A stretch of DNA of 64,000 bases. Origin: Pedobacter sp. L105 (GTDB taxonomy: Bacteria; Bacteroidota; Bacteroidia; Sphingobacteriales; Sphingobacteriaceae). A model generated the notes under the pieces. That model was not told the origin of the DNA, did not search any database, and saw nothing but the letters and a program-made list of their open reading frames with translations. Position 1 is the first letter of the stretch. Every line of letters starts with the position of its first letter. Location of the stretch: NCBI RefSeq assembly GCF_009765875.1, contig NZ_LMUP01000009.1, positions 124,001 to 188,000 on the forward strand. The letters are read 5' to 3'. Of the stretch, positions 40,737 to 51,103 are shown piece after piece. The position numbers were made by a program, and so were the translations under genes.

Positions 40737-41223
40737 ATATTGAACTAATTTGATCGGTAACGGGCTGCAATCTCTCCTTATTCTTTTAAGGTAAAAAATA
40801 GGAGTTGTCCCAATCACCATGTTTTCTCCCATATTCAAGATCCCTGATATTTTTTAAGACTATTTGAAAATATTTTCAGGTTTGGGATAAACGTTTTAGT
40901 GTAATTTATTTCGATTTAGCATGTAAGTGTTTGATATTTAGTGCTTAAATAGGCTTATGAGTCGTTTTTTTTTTATTGAAATTGGTACTATATTTATTTC
41001 AATTAATCGCTTATACGTTTAATGCTCTTACCAATTATTTATAAATATGATTCAACTTTCACCGTTTTCAGGTGATTTAAAATCATGTTTCTGAATAGAA
41101 TACTTGTTGTTATTAATTTCATATGAACTAATCTTTTATAGGCTTATTTTTTATATACTTTGATAATCAGTAGTTTGAGTTTTATAAGTGGAAGTTTATA
41201 TACCATTTAATAAAATAGTAAAC
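40737..41223. other. AT-rich intergenic region, no gene seen
   Basis: About 490 bases of AT-rich DNA between the thioesterase and the acyltransferase. No frame of convincing length, no clear dyad and no TAnnTTTG box at a useful position were seen. A GTG at 41188 could extend the following gene upstream. Confidence 0.5.
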
Positions 41224-42321
41224 ATGCTAAAATTGAAAGCCTTTCAGGTTTTAAAAGATCCCAATAGAAATTCAAGTGTCGATTTTTTTCGTGGGATTGC
41301 TATTATTTGCGTAGTCATATTTCATTTCAATAGATTTTTGCCGCTTGGAAATCTGGGTGTTGACTTATTTTTTGTGATATCTGGTTTACTTGTTGGGGGC
41401 CTGTTAACTAAAAATTTAGAATCTGATAAAAAAATCAATTTCCTTAAGTTTTTTCTTCAAAGAGGATTTAAAATTTGGCCTTCTTTTTATGCTTTTATAG
41501 TATTCGGTAGCCTTATTGCGTTTGGCTTCTATCGGAATAGCCATCCTGAACAAATTATACCATTTTGGGATATGAAGCGATACTTGTTTTTTTACCAGAA
41601 TTATACGGGCGGGCCATTCCACTGGAGTTTTGACCATGTATGGTCATTATGTGTCGAGGAGCATTTCTATATTTTGTTACCTATTTTATTCATACTGATT
41701 CAAACCTTTGCCAATAAAAAACACAAAGTCAATGTGATTTTTATATCGGTTATCTTAACCATTATTGCTGGTATATTTTTCAAATTTTGTTCTTATTATT
41801 TTACAAATAGTAAAGACACTTATGCAGGAACACATAACAGAATTGATGCTTTGGCCTGGGGCGTTCTGTTGAATCTTATGGTAATATATTGCGGCAAAAT
41901 CCTGCAATCGTCAGTCTATAAATTTCTCAGCTTCTCTTTAGGGCTTTTAATACTGGTCGGAACCATATATTTTACCGTAAGTTTCAATTCAGTATTGTTC
42001 GGGAAAATATATCTTCATTCAATTGTTCCTTTCTCTTTCTTTTTGATGATGTCAGGGCTTTATTATGTGGATTTTTCAAGGTTTAAAGTAATCCGTTTTA
42101 TCGCTTATTACAGCTATAACTGGTACTTGTGGCATCCTGTTTTTGTGATATTTATCTCCACTTATATTAAAAATCCTATTGGAGCTTTAATTACATATTT
42201 ACTAATCACATTTACAGTTGCGATTTTCTTCACGGTCATGGTAGAAGAAGTATTTTTGAAAAGACGTAAAAAGATATTGAGTAGATTATTTAAGGTTCAG
42301 ACCCAACAGGTCGTAACGTAA
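41224..42321 (+). CDS. Acyltransferase 3 family membrane protein
   Basis: A 365-residue inner-membrane protein from MLKLKAFQVLK (41224); a GTG at 41188 would add 12 residues. The family hallmark RNSSVDFFRGIAIICVVIFHF appears near residue 15, with the catalytic His, followed by GNLGVDLFFVISGLLVGGLL and WSLCVEEHFYILLPI (the EEH motif). About ten membrane helices can be drawn. These enzymes transfer acyl groups, usually acetyl, onto surface sugars or peptidoglycan. AT content is high relative to neighbours, which may mean transfer. Confidence 0.88.
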   Translation: MLKLKAFQVLKDPNRNSSVDFFRGIAIICVVIFHFNRFLPLGNLGVDLFFVISGLLVGGLLTKNLESDKKINFLKFFLQRGFKIWPSFYAFIVFGSLIAFGFYRNSHPEQIIPFWDMKRYLFFYQNYTGGPFHWSFDHVWSLCVEEHFYILLPILFILIQTFANKKHKVNVIFISVILTIIAGIFFKFCSYYFTNSKDTYAGTHNRIDALAWGVLLNLMVIYCGKILQSSVYKFLSFSLGLLILVGTIYFTVSFNSVLFGKIYLHSIVPFSFFLMMSGLYYVDFSRFKVIRFIAYYSYNWYLWHPVFVIFISTYIKNPIGALITYLLITFTVAIFFTVMVEEVFLKRRKKILSRLFKVQTQQVVT

Positions 42322-42494
42322 GTCGGCTATGGATCAACTGGTGTAATAAACTCCCTGGCGGCTGAGACTGCTGTACTTGGTAACTTTTCTCCCACCACAT
42401 TCGTGCTTTCTGTAACTAAACAGGAAGATCGCTGGTTTTTATCCATATAAAGGTCATAATCCGGATTAAGGTCATATCAGGGTTGAATTTTAGA

Positions 42495-42502
42495 TAGATT
42501 TG
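42495..42502 (+). promoter_or_regulatory. Candidate -7 box for ccsBA
   Basis: TAGATTTG fits TAnnTTTG and lies 66 bases before the ATG of the ccsBA gene. No TTG lies at the -33 spacing. Confidence 0.3.
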
Positions 42503-42568
42503 AACCTTTTAAGAAGGTACCCTCTTGATTAGAGATCAATACCTTTTCAATCCAGTTACAAAACACGA

Positions 42569-45500
42569 ATGAATACAATCGCCAAAATACTATTCTCTAC
42601 CCGCACCATGGGTCTTATGTTATTGATTTTCGCTTTTTCTATGGCCACGGCCACCTTTGTAGAGAATGATTACGGAACAGCAGTAGCAAAAGCATTGATC
42701 TACAACTGCTGGTGGTTTGAACTGGTAATGTTGATTTTGGTGTTAAACTTTATTGGAAATATCAAAAGATATCAACTGTATAAACGAAATAAATGGTCTT
42801 TACTGGTGTTTCACCTTGCCTTCATCGTGATTTTTATTGGCGGATGTATTACGCGGTATGTGAGCTTTGAAGGATCGATGCACATCCGTGAAGGTGCATC
42901 CAGTAATGAGATTGTTTCTGACGCTACATTTTTTAAAGTACAGATTGGAAAAGATGATCAGGCCTTGGCCTATGATGATATACCTGCTATATTGATCTCT
43001 AACCGTATCCCTACTTTTCTTAAACCCTTTAAAAAGACCTTCACTTCAGAATATGATTACCAGGGACAGCGGGTTAAATTAAAAGTTGTAGATTTTTATG
43101 CCAGGGCGCAGGACTCGCTGGTACGTGAAGATGTCGGCAAACCTACATTACACCTGGTAGTGCTGGAAAACGGTAAAAGGGTAAACAAATACGTACCGTC
43201 AGGAACAGTACAGCTGATGGAAAATGTTCTGGTGAGCTACAACAAACAAACAGCCGGTGCCATCAATCTAAGTGATGCTGCAGGAACACTTCAGATTTCT
43301 TCCCCATTCCAGGGGAACTATATGATCATGGCCAGCCAGATCAAAGGAAATTTAGATTCTACTAATATCAAAGCACCCTTTCATTTAAGGAGTTTATATA
43401 ACATTACCGGATTGACCTTCGTAGTACCTGAGGGACCGGTAAATGGTCATATCATGTACTTTGAAGGGGATAAGCGTACCCATGAAAATGATCCCGACCT
43501 GGTTAAGGTAGAGGTAACCACACCAGCTGCAGTAGATACGGTTTCATTTTATGGCGGAAAAGGTTTAACGAACTTTCAGCATCAGAGCGAAGTAGGAGGG
43601 CTAAGAATATCCCTGGCCTATGGTTCTAAAATATATCCTACCCCGTTTTCATTAAAACTGGTACATTTTAAAATGGATAAATATCCGGGCAGTACCAGTC
43701 CCGCTGCTTATTCATCAGATATCATGATCGAAGAATCAGGAACACAAACGCCTTATAAAATATTTATGAACCATGTATTAGACCATTTGGGATATCGCTT
43801 CTTTCAGTCCAGTTTCGATCAGGATGAAAAAGGAACCGTATTGTCGGTCAATCATGATTCCCTGGGTACACATGTAACTTATACGGGTTATACCTTACTT
43901 TTCCTGGGTATGTTTGTTACTTTATTCTGGAAAGGAACTCATTTTTCTAAGTTAAACGAGCAATTGAAATCTCTATCGAAATCAAAAGCATTACTGCTTT
44001 TATTGTTATGCCTGCCCGCCGGTGCTGCATTCAGCCAGAAAATTGATATGCATGGTACCAACGGTACATCCCAATTTGAACATAGTCATACCCCAACTCA
44101 GGGTAATGCCCAGCAGTTCCTGAAAGGAACAATGCTCAACGGAGAGAAATTCGCGGCTGCTATCAAAATTGATGCAGCACATGCCGACCGGTTTGGCCAT
44201 CTAATGGTACAGAATATTGACGGCAGAATTGAGCCCGTAAATACCATGGCGCTGGAGATCCTTCGGAAATTATATCAGGCAGATCGTTTTTATTCACTGG
44301 ATGCCAACCAATTTTTCCTGTCGATGTCCGTTTCACCTTTTGACTGGATCAATGTCCCTTTGATTAAGGTAAGGACAAAAGGCGGTGCAGAACTACTTAA
44401 AGTAACGAATGCCAATGCGGATGGGTATACCTCAATGATGAACCTGGTAAAGATCAGTTCTGATAGCACAGCCGATTTTATCTTAAAAGATGATTATGCA
44501 AGGGCATTCAGAAAGAAACCGGCAGATCAGGATAGTTATGATAAAGATATCATTGAATTGAATGATAAACTGCAGGCCATGCAGCAATTGCTGGTAGGGC
44601 AGTATTTACGTGTGCTTCCCATCGCCGGGGATGCGAATAATACCTGGATTGCCATGCCTTCTTCTGCTTTAAATAGCACGATGAAAATGACAGATCCTGT
44701 GGCCGTTTATCTGAAAAATAGTATCGCTGCGCAGGAGTCGGGAAATTGGTCGGCGGCAGATGCGTCTTTAAATCATATCGGGGAGTTACAGCTTAAATAT
44801 GGCAGCAGTGTGGTGCCTTCACAGGCAAAGATCGATTGGGAAGTGCGTTACAATTCATGGAACATTTTTCTAAACCTTATGATCGCCTATGCCCTTTTAG
44901 GTACGTTGATCTTAGCATTGGCATTTTTCAAACTGTTTATCAATCATTCTAAATTGTTAAATACACTGATTACTGTCGTGCTAACTATTATCAGTATCGC
45001 CGTGATCCTTCAGGGGATAGGGTTGGGGGTAAGATGGTACATCTCAGGTCATGAGCCCTGGAGTAATGGATATGAGGCGGTACAGTTTATCAGCTGGATC
45101 GGTATATCCTCTGGTTTACTGATGTACAGGAACAGTAATGCTTTCATTCCTGCTGCTGGTTGTTTGATTGCAGTGATCCTGATGGGTTTTGCCCATGGAG
45201 GATCACAGATGAACCCACAGATCACCCCTTTGGTTCCGGTACTTAAATCCTACTGGCTGATGATACACGTGGCAATTATTACTTCAAGTTATGGTTTTTT
45301 TGGTCTCAGTGCTTTGCTTGGAGCCGTAACGCTGATCTTGTATATTATCAATAGTAAAAAGACAAATGCTAAAGTTAAACCATCTATTACGGAACTGACG
45401 CTGGTGAATGAGATGTCTTTAACGGTAGGTTTATTCCTGTTAAGTATAGGAACCTTTTTAGGAGGGATATGGGCCAATGAAAGCTGGGGCCGTTATTGGA

Positions 45501-45799
45501 GCTGGGACCCTAAAGAAACCTGGGCTTTTATCTCTGTGATCATTTATGCGTTTATATTGCATGTAAGGCTTATCCCGGGGCTCAAAAGCAAATATTTATT
45601 TAACCTGCTTTCGCTGGTGGGCTTTTCAACAGTAGTGATGACTTATTTCGGGGTGAATTATTACCTAACTGGCCTTCATTCTTATGCTAAAGGCGATCCT
45701 GTACCTATCCCTTCATGGGTGTACATCACCATAACCTTTGTTTTTATTTTAGCTGTTGTTTCTTATAGAAGATATAAGATAATGCAGGTAAAGAAATAA
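42569..45799 (+). CDS. ccsBA: Fused ResB-CcsA cytochrome c biogenesis protein (System II)
   Basis: A 1076-residue inner-membrane protein. The N-terminal 430 residues are ResB-like (LLVFHLAFIVIFIGGCITRYVSFEG, then a large periplasmic part with DHLGYRFFQSSFDQDEKGT). The central 330 residues (about 470-765) are periplasmic. The C-terminal 300 form the CcsA heme-handling domain: SGHEPWSNGYEAVQFISW, then the WWD motif beginning at Trp968 with WGRYWSWDPKETW. The fusion is characteristic of Bacteroidota and epsilonproteobacteria. It attaches heme to apocytochromes c in the periplasm. Its stop lies inside a bidirectional hairpin. Confidence 0.96.
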   Translation: MNTIAKILFSTRTMGLMLLIFAFSMATATFVENDYGTAVAKALIYNCWWFELVMLILVLNFIGNIKRYQLYKRNKWSLLVFHLAFIVIFIGGCITRYVSFEGSMHIREGASSNEIVSDATFFKVQIGKDDQALAYDDIPAILISNRIPTFLKPFKKTFTSEYDYQGQRVKLKVVDFYARAQDSLVREDVGKPTLHLVVLENGKRVNKYVPSGTVQLMENVLVSYNKQTAGAINLSDAAGTLQISSPFQGNYMIMASQIKGNLDSTNIKAPFHLRSLYNITGLTFVVPEGPVNGHIMYFEGDKRTHENDPDLVKVEVTTPAAVDTVSFYGGKGLTNFQHQSEVGGLRISLAYGSKIYPTPFSLKLVHFKMDKYPGSTSPAAYSSDIMIEESGTQTPYKIFMNHVLDHLGYRFFQSSFDQDEKGTVLSVNHDSLGTHVTYTGYTLLFLGMFVTLFWKGTHFSKLNEQLKSLSKSKALLLLLLCLPAGAAFSQKIDMHGTNGTSQFEHSHTPTQGNAQQFLKGTMLNGEKFAAAIKIDAAHADRFGHLMVQNIDGRIEPVNTMALEILRKLYQADRFYSLDANQFFLSMSVSPFDWINVPLIKVRTKGGAELLKVTNANADGYTSMMNLVKISSDSTADFILKDDYARAFRKKPADQDSYDKDIIELNDKLQAMQQLLVGQYLRVLPIAGDANNTWIAMPSSALNSTMKMTDPVAVYLKNSIAAQESGNWSAADASLNHIGELQLKYGSSVVPSQAKIDWEVRYNSWNIFLNLMIAYALLGTLILALAFFKLFINHSKLLNTLITVVLTIISIAVILQGIGLGVRWYISGHEPWSNGYEAVQFISWIGISSGLLMYRNSNAFIPAAGCLIAVILMGFAHGGSQMNPQITPLVPVLKSYWLMIHVAIITSSYGFFGLSALLGAVTLILYIINSKKTNAKVKPSITELTLVNEMSLTVGLFLLSIGTFLGGIWANESWGRYWSWDPKETWAFISVIIYAFILHVRLIPGLKSKYLFNLLSLVGFSTVVMTYFGVNYYLTGLHSYAKGDPVPIPSWVYITITFVFILAVVSYRRYKIMQVKK

Positions 45800-45862
45800 G
45801 TATTTGATACCTGCATGTTAGAACTGAATAAGTTACTGCATGCAGGTATCAAATACTTATTT
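45794..45862. terminator. Bidirectional hairpin holding both stop codons of convergent genes
   Basis: A 24-bp perfect inverted repeat at 45794-45817 and 45839-45862, with a 21-base loop. The ccsBA stop (45797-45799) and the DoxX-like gene stop (45857-45859) both lie inside the stem. The pair TATTTGATACCTGCATG is repeated exactly in inverse. Confidence 0.75.
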
Positions 45863-46243
45863 ACTGGTACTTTTTAATGCCCAATAAACCAGTACCGGTT
45901 GAAAAAGCAAACGTGCAAATCTCTTTTTATCGGTGTCTAATCCAAAGGCACTTCTGTGATGCGTATATTGAGAAATATTTCCAGGAAATACAGCGGTAAA
46001 AAAAGTAGCGGCTATTTTACCTACAGTTTCCCTGTGTTTTTCGCTGGTAAAAATCAATGCACTTCCCATCGCTATTTCTACGAAACCTGAATAAACAACA
46101 GTATCATCCGTTTTTAAGGGAACCCAATCCGGAACCTGGGCACGAAATGCTTTTCTGGCAAAAGACAAATGGCTAATTCCTGCAAATATTAAATTTGCAC
46201 CTAATACTATTCTGGCGGCTTTTTTTATGTTCTCTTCTTTCAT
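45857..46243 (-). CDS. DoxX-like membrane protein
   Basis: A 128-residue protein with four predicted membrane helices. The segment RIVLGANLIFAGISHLSF starts helix one, YSGFVEIAMGSALIF helix two, IAATFFTAVFPGNISQYTHHRSAFGLDTDKKRF holds the loop with the conserved N-terminal-of-helix HxR, and LFQPVLVYWAL the last. It resembles the short DoxX/DoxD-type or DUF4267-like quinone-linked proteins. Function is unknown. It is convergent with ccsBA. Confidence 0.78.
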   Translation of the reverse strand: MKEENIKKAARIVLGANLIFAGISHLSFARKAFRAQVPDWVPLKTDDTVVYSGFVEIAMGSALIFTSEKHRETVGKIAATFFTAVFPGNISQYTHHRSAFGLDTDKKRFARLLFQPVLVYWALKSTSK

Positions 46244-46453
46244 GGTCTTCCGTTTATAATTTGTGGAGTTGCAAATACTATTCCATAAGTATAAGATCGT
46301 GAGATGTATATCCTTTTAGCATAACATAAAAGCCTTTACATCGTTGATTATTATTTTTGTTAATCCAAGAAAATAGTTGTTTCTTGATGCACTATAAGAT
46401 TTTCAGTTCACCTATTCGTATATATTTTATTTACAGAGTTTTAAAGAATATTG

Positions 46454-46461
46454 TAGCTTTG
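46454..46461 (+). promoter_or_regulatory. Candidate -7 box for the M1 peptidase gene
   Basis: TAGCTTTG matches TAnnTTTG and lies 54 bases before the ATG at 46516. No good -33 TTG is seen. Confidence 0.35.
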
Positions 46462-46515
46462 AAATCTGATAGGATATACGATTGTAATCACCTTAAATAT
46501 TAACTAAAAAACCAA

Positions 46516-48477
46516 ATGCGCTATTTTAAATTAAGCAATTTTTTGAGTACCCTTTGCTTGCTGGCGGGTACAATCACCGCAGAAGCCCAGATGGCCGATA
46601 CGGTAAAGTATAACCATCAGGAGCTTTTTGGCCCTATTACCTGGCCTGTTACTGTTGGCGGTACCCGTTCTGCCAGTGGAAAACCTTCACCTGCTTACTG
46701 GCAAAACCGTGCCGATTATCAGATTAAAGCTACCCTGAATGAAGGTGCAGATACTACGATCAATGGAAAGGTAATTATCGATTATACCAATAACAGCCCG
46801 GATCAGCTGGATTACCTATGGTTGCAATTGGATCAGAACCTGTTTAAACCAGATTCGCGTGGAGCTGCAGTTACTCCGGTAACGGGCGACCGTTTTGATG
46901 TGAAGGGTTTTAATCAGGGTGGTTACCATATTGGTTCGGTAACGATCACCTATAAAGGCAAAACTTATACCGTTGTTCCTGTGATTACTGATGCCCGTAT
47001 GCAGCTGCGTTTAAATACACCGCTTGATGGTAAGGGAGAGAAGATACAGGTGGCCATCAATTATGACTTTGCTATTCCATATTATGGTGCCGACCGTATG
47101 GGCCGTAAAAAGTTCAAACAGGGTTATGTATATGAGATCGCACAGTGGTATCCCCGGATGTGTGTGTATGATGATGTAGAAGGATGGAATACCCTTCCTT
47201 ACATGGGCTTAGGTGAGTTTTACTGCGAGTATGGCGATTTTGATTATTATATCACTGCCCCGGCCAATATGATCGTAGTAGGTTCTGGTGACCTGCAAAA
47301 TCCAAGAGATGTATTGAGCGCTGAACAGAACAAAAGATACGAAGAAGCTAAAAAAAGTGATAAAACAGTAACCATCATTAGTGCAGATGAAGTGGGAAAG
47401 GCAGCTACACGCCCGTTTAACGGAACACTAACATGGCATTATAAAATGGAAAATAGCCGTGATGTAGCCTGGGGCGCCTCCAATGCATTTATCTGGGACG
47501 GCGCAAAGGTGAATTTCCCTTCCGGTAGAAAAGGTATCGCTATGTCGGCCTATCCATTGGAAAGCTCAGGTAATGATAGCTGGGGCCGCTCAACTGAATA
47601 CCTGAAAAACAGTATGGAAATCTATTCTAAAGCTTATTTCGAATACCCATGGAACTCTGCTGTGAATGTATCAGGCGTAGCTTTAGGAATGGAATATCCG
47701 GGAGCTGTATTTTGTCTGAGCAATCTGAAAAATGGCGGATTGTGGGGCGATGTAACCCACGAAATAGGACACAACTGGTTTCCTATGATTGTAGGTTCCA
47801 ATGAACGCAAATACATGTGGATGGATGAAGGTTTTAATACTTTTATCAATCAATATGCCAGCCAGCAGTTCAATCATGGTGAATATAACGACACTTCAAA
47901 AAGATCGGTACAGATTGTACGCAACTTAAAAAGCAAAGATCCGCTGATGACACCTCCCGAAGCAATTGGGTTAAATGATTATGGTCAATATTATATTAAA
48001 ACGGCTGTAGGATTGAATATGCTGCGCGATCTAGTGCTTGGTCCGCAACGTTTTGATTATGCCTTTAATGAATACGTTAAACACTGGGCATTTAAACATC
48101 CGCTTCCTTATGATCTTTTCAGGGCGATGAACGATGCTTCGGGCGAAGACCTGAACTGGTTCTGGAAAGAATGGTTCTTTACCACCTGGAAACTGGATCA
48201 GGCGGTTACTTCAGTTAAATATGTCAATGGAAAGGTTACTGATGGTGCCCTGATCACGCTCACCAATAAAGAAAAAATGGTAATGCCTGTTCAGCTGAAG
48301 ATTACACAGAGTAATGGTAAAACTGAAATCCTTAACTTGCCTGTAAATATCTGGCAGCGCGGTGGAGTGTGGGTATTTAAATATCCTTCTACTTCATCTA
48401 TAAAAAGTATAGTGATAGACCCGGGAAATGAACTTCCTGATATTGATCTTAAAAACAATACCTACACCGGAAATTAG
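46516..48477 (+). CDS. Secreted M1 family zinc metallopeptidase
   Basis: A 653-residue protein with an N-terminal signal peptide (FLSTLCLLAGTITAEAQ). The zinc site is HEIGHNW, with His415 and His419, and the third ligand Glu438 in MWMDEGFNTF, exactly 19 residues after the second His as in the M1 family. GALGMEYPG-type substrate site is seen as ALGMEYPGAVF (the GAMEN-like loop). The gluzincin fold is extended by an N-terminal beta-saddle. It cleaves peptides in the periplasm or outside. It stands alone with a strong terminator at its end. Confidence 0.94.
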   Translation: MRYFKLSNFLSTLCLLAGTITAEAQMADTVKYNHQELFGPITWPVTVGGTRSASGKPSPAYWQNRADYQIKATLNEGADTTINGKVIIDYTNNSPDQLDYLWLQLDQNLFKPDSRGAAVTPVTGDRFDVKGFNQGGYHIGSVTITYKGKTYTVVPVITDARMQLRLNTPLDGKGEKIQVAINYDFAIPYYGADRMGRKKFKQGYVYEIAQWYPRMCVYDDVEGWNTLPYMGLGEFYCEYGDFDYYITAPANMIVVGSGDLQNPRDVLSAEQNKRYEEAKKSDKTVTIISADEVGKAATRPFNGTLTWHYKMENSRDVAWGASNAFIWDGAKVNFPSGRKGIAMSAYPLESSGNDSWGRSTEYLKNSMEIYSKAYFEYPWNSAVNVSGVALGMEYPGAVFCLSNLKNGGLWGDVTHEIGHNWFPMIVGSNERKYMWMDEGFNTFINQYASQQFNHGEYNDTSKRSVQIVRNLKSKDPLMTPPEAIGLNDYGQYYIKTAVGLNMLRDLVLGPQRFDYAFNEYVKHWAFKHPLPYDLFRAMNDASGEDLNWFWKEWFFTTWKLDQAVTSVKYVNGKVTDGALITLTNKEKMVMPVQLKITQSNGKTEILNLPVNIWQRGGVWVFKYPSTSSIKSIVIDPGNELPDIDLKNNTYTGN

Positions 48478-48508
48478 TAAAACACTTATTTCCGGTTATT
48501 CTTTTCAT

Positions 48509-48547
48509 AAAAAAAGGCAATTTTCTATTTGAAAATTGCCTTTTTTT
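48509..48547. terminator. Bidirectional rho-independent terminator
   Basis: AAAAAAAGGCAATTTTC at 48509-48525 pairs with its complement at 48531-48547 through a 5-base loop, with A and T runs on opposite sides. It separates the convergent M1 peptidase and efp genes. Confidence 0.9.
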
Positions 48548-48567
48548 ATATGGATCGAAGCTGCTAA

Positions 48568-49128
48568 TTATTTAACACGCTCTACATATTCTCCTGTGCG
48601 GGTATCTACTTTTATCTTATCGCCTTCGTTTACAAACAAAGGTACTTTTAACTCTAAACCATTTTCTGTAGTTGCAGATTTCTGTGCGCCAGAAGAGGTG
48701 TCACCTTTAACGGCAGGCTCAGAGTAAGTAATTAACAATTCTACAAAATTTGGTGCCTGGGCCATAATAGGTTCTTCACTTTCAAAAGAAACAATCACGT
48801 CCATTCCTTCTTTAAGGAACTTTGCAGCAGTGCCGAACAATGCTTTAGGAATATTGAACTGATCAAAAGTGATATTGTCCATTACTACAAAATAATCACC
48901 TTCTTCGTATAAATATTGGAAATCATTAGTTTCTACACGGCAAATTTCTACCTGCTCATCAGTTGCCAAACGGGCTTCCACAATTTTTCCGGTTTTAATA
49001 TTGCGCCATTTGCCAAGGTAAAAAGCGCCGCCTTTACCTGGTGTACGGTGTAAGATTTCAATTACTGTTACCAGTTCGTTGTTGAAACGTAAAATATTTC
49101 CTACTTTAATTTCGGATGCTTTTGCCAT
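48568..49128 (-). CDS. efp: Translation elongation factor P
   Basis: A 186-residue protein, the usual length. EF-P prevents ribosome stalling at consecutive prolines. The tip loop of domain I reads RTPGKGGAFYLGKW with Lys32 at the position modified in many bacteria, and the N-terminus ASEIKVGNILRFNNELVTVIE is the standard KOW-like strand set. The C-terminal KIKVDTRTGEYVERVK is the conserved end. TATCTTTG (49154-49161 on the opposite strand) fits a -7 box 25 bases before the ATG. Confidence 0.96.
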   Translation of the reverse strand: MAKASEIKVGNILRFNNELVTVIEILHRTPGKGGAFYLGKWRNIKTGKIVEARLATDEQVEICRVETNDFQYLYEEGDYFVVMDNITFDQFNIPKALFGTAAKFLKEGMDVIVSFESEEPIMAQAPNFVELLITYSEPAVKGDTSSGAQKSATTENGLELKVPLFVNEGDKIKVDTRTGEYVERVK

Positions 49129-49426
49129 AAAATATAATTGTAAAATTTGAGTCCAAAGATATACGCTTTTTTGGTTTTTTATACTTGATGCACACCAAAT
49201 ATTGTCTTTTTGTCCCTGAAGGTGTTTTTAACGCTGTTTTTTATGTCCTCGACGGTGTTAGAAGATCATATCTATACCAGTTTTTGATATTGCTAATAAG
49301 CACCCGGTCTATATCACCTTAAACATATTGATGAAGATCATTTTATTAACTGATACTAGTCAGCTGCCATACTGCCCGATAGCCGTAATTTTATTCAGCC
49401 TCAGGTGGCATTTAATAACTCATACT

Positions 49427-50830
49427 ATGGAAACAATATCAAAAATATCAGCTGTTAAAACTGTAAACCCTTTTAATAATGAATTGGTTAAAGAGTTTGA
49501 TGTACTGACAGACGAGCAGATCGATGATAAAATTGAACTGGCCGACTATACCTTCCGAACCTGGAAAAAGACACCTAAAGCACAGCGGGCACAGTTGCTG
49601 AAAAAGGTAGCTGGTATCATGCGGAGCAGAAAAGAAGAACTTGGGAAGCTGGCTACACTGGAAATGGGCAAGCTGTTAAAGGAAAGCATTGGCGAAGTAG
49701 AGCTTTGTGCTTCTATTTTTGAATATTATGCTGCCCATAGTGAAGAGTTCCTGGCAGATCAGCCTTTGGAAACACCCATTGGTTCTGCCTTTTTGAGTTA
49801 TGAACCCCTGGGTGTTTTGTTAAGTATCCAGCCCTGGAATTTCCCCTTCTACCAGATTACACGTTCTACGGCTACCAATCTGATGGCAGGCAATACGATG
49901 TTGCTGAAACATGCTTCTAATGTACCACAATGCGCACAGGTGATGGAAGATATTTTCCTGGAAGCAGGTTTTCCACTAGGCGTTTACCAGAACCTGTTTA
50001 TTCCCGGAAGTAAAATGGAGAGTTTAGTGGCCGATGAAAGGATCAAGGCAGTAACGCTTACCGGAAGTGAGCCGGCAGGATCTGCTATTGCCGCTGCTGC
50101 GGGTAAGTATGTGAAAAAATCAACGCTGGAACTGGGTGGTAGCGATGCATTTATTGTACTCAACGATGCCAATATAGATGACGCTGTGAAAGCAGCCGTA
50201 GAAGGCCGTATCTGGAATGCAGGACAGGTTTGTGTATCCCCTAAAAGGATTATTGTAGAGGAGGGGATAGCGGATGAATTTCTGGAAAAAGTAAAAGCAA
50301 AATTTGCGACGCTGAAAATAGGCGACCCACTGGATGCACAAACTGACCTGGCTCCGCTAAGCAGTGAAAAAGCTGTTGCAGATGTGATCAGACAAGTGGA
50401 AAAGGCTGTTGCAGGCGGTGCCCGTTTACTGGCCGGAGGACATCGTATTGATCGTCCCGGAGCATTTATGGAACCTACAATTTTAACTGATATTTATCCT
50501 GATAATTCAGCTTACCAGGAAGAGATCTTTGGGCCGGTATTTATGTTCTACAAAGTTAAAAATGAAAAGGAAGCTATTCTGCTGGCAAACGCCACTACAT
50601 TTGGTTTAGGCGGCAGTGTGTTCAGTTCAAATCAGGAGAGGGCTGTAAATGTGGCCAGGCAAATGGATACGGGTATGGTATACATTAATCATGTTACCGG
50701 TATTGCACCAGAACTGCCATTTGGAGGAACTAAAAACTCAGGATATGGCCGTGAGCAATCCCAGGCTGCTATCTATGAATTTGTAAATGCAAAACTGATC
50801 CGTGTAACAACTGCTCAGGATCCCTATTAA
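49427..50830 (+). CDS. NAD(P)-dependent aldehyde dehydrogenase (succinate-semialdehyde type)
   Basis: From METISKISAVKTVNPF (49427) the protein is 467 residues; the frame extends to 49328 but that part is not family-like. Catalytic residues are visible: the nucleophile Cys269 in NAGQVCVSPKR and the general base Glu235 in LELGGSD; the NAD site is TLTGSEPAGSA. YEPLGVLLSIQPWNFPF is the usual start of the catalytic region. The gabD/sad-type composition suggests semialdehyde oxidation, but substrate is not proven. It ends with a strong terminator. Confidence 0.9.
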   Translation: METISKISAVKTVNPFNNELVKEFDVLTDEQIDDKIELADYTFRTWKKTPKAQRAQLLKKVAGIMRSRKEELGKLATLEMGKLLKESIGEVELCASIFEYYAAHSEEFLADQPLETPIGSAFLSYEPLGVLLSIQPWNFPFYQITRSTATNLMAGNTMLLKHASNVPQCAQVMEDIFLEAGFPLGVYQNLFIPGSKMESLVADERIKAVTLTGSEPAGSAIAAAAGKYVKKSTLELGGSDAFIVLNDANIDDAVKAAVEGRIWNAGQVCVSPKRIIVEEGIADEFLEKVKAKFATLKIGDPLDAQTDLAPLSSEKAVADVIRQVEKAVAGGARLLAGGHRIDRPGAFMEPTILTDIYPDNSAYQEEIFGPVFMFYKVKNEKEAILLANATTFGLGGSVFSSNQERAVNVARQMDTGMVYINHVTGIAPELPFGGTKNSGYGREQSQAAIYEFVNAKLIRVTTAQDPY

Positions 50831-50885
50831 GTTTTATAAGGATAAAAACTGTTGATTCCTGACAGGAACCATGAACCAGAATAAT

Positions 50886-50954
50886 AAAGATCTGTAATTT
50901 GAAATACCGTCATAATTGTCTGAACTTTTTTGGCAGTTCAAATTACAGATCTTT
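50886..50954 (+). terminator. Rho-independent terminator of the aldehyde dehydrogenase gene
   Basis: An 18-bp perfect stem (AAAGATCTGTAATTTGAA at 50886-50903 with 50937-50954), loop 33 bases, followed by TTTACC after a C and six T. It lies 56 bases past the stop. Confidence 0.75.
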
Positions 50955-51103
50955 TTTACCTTATCATTTTTAATTAAGAGTGATGTTTAAAATGGTACCA
51001 AACCCTGTTAAAGGACAATCCGATACTATAAAATTGAGGTAGAAAGCAGATGAAGGAGCCTTAGCCTGTAAAAGGTACCTGATAAGCTTATCAGAAAATA
51101 ATT

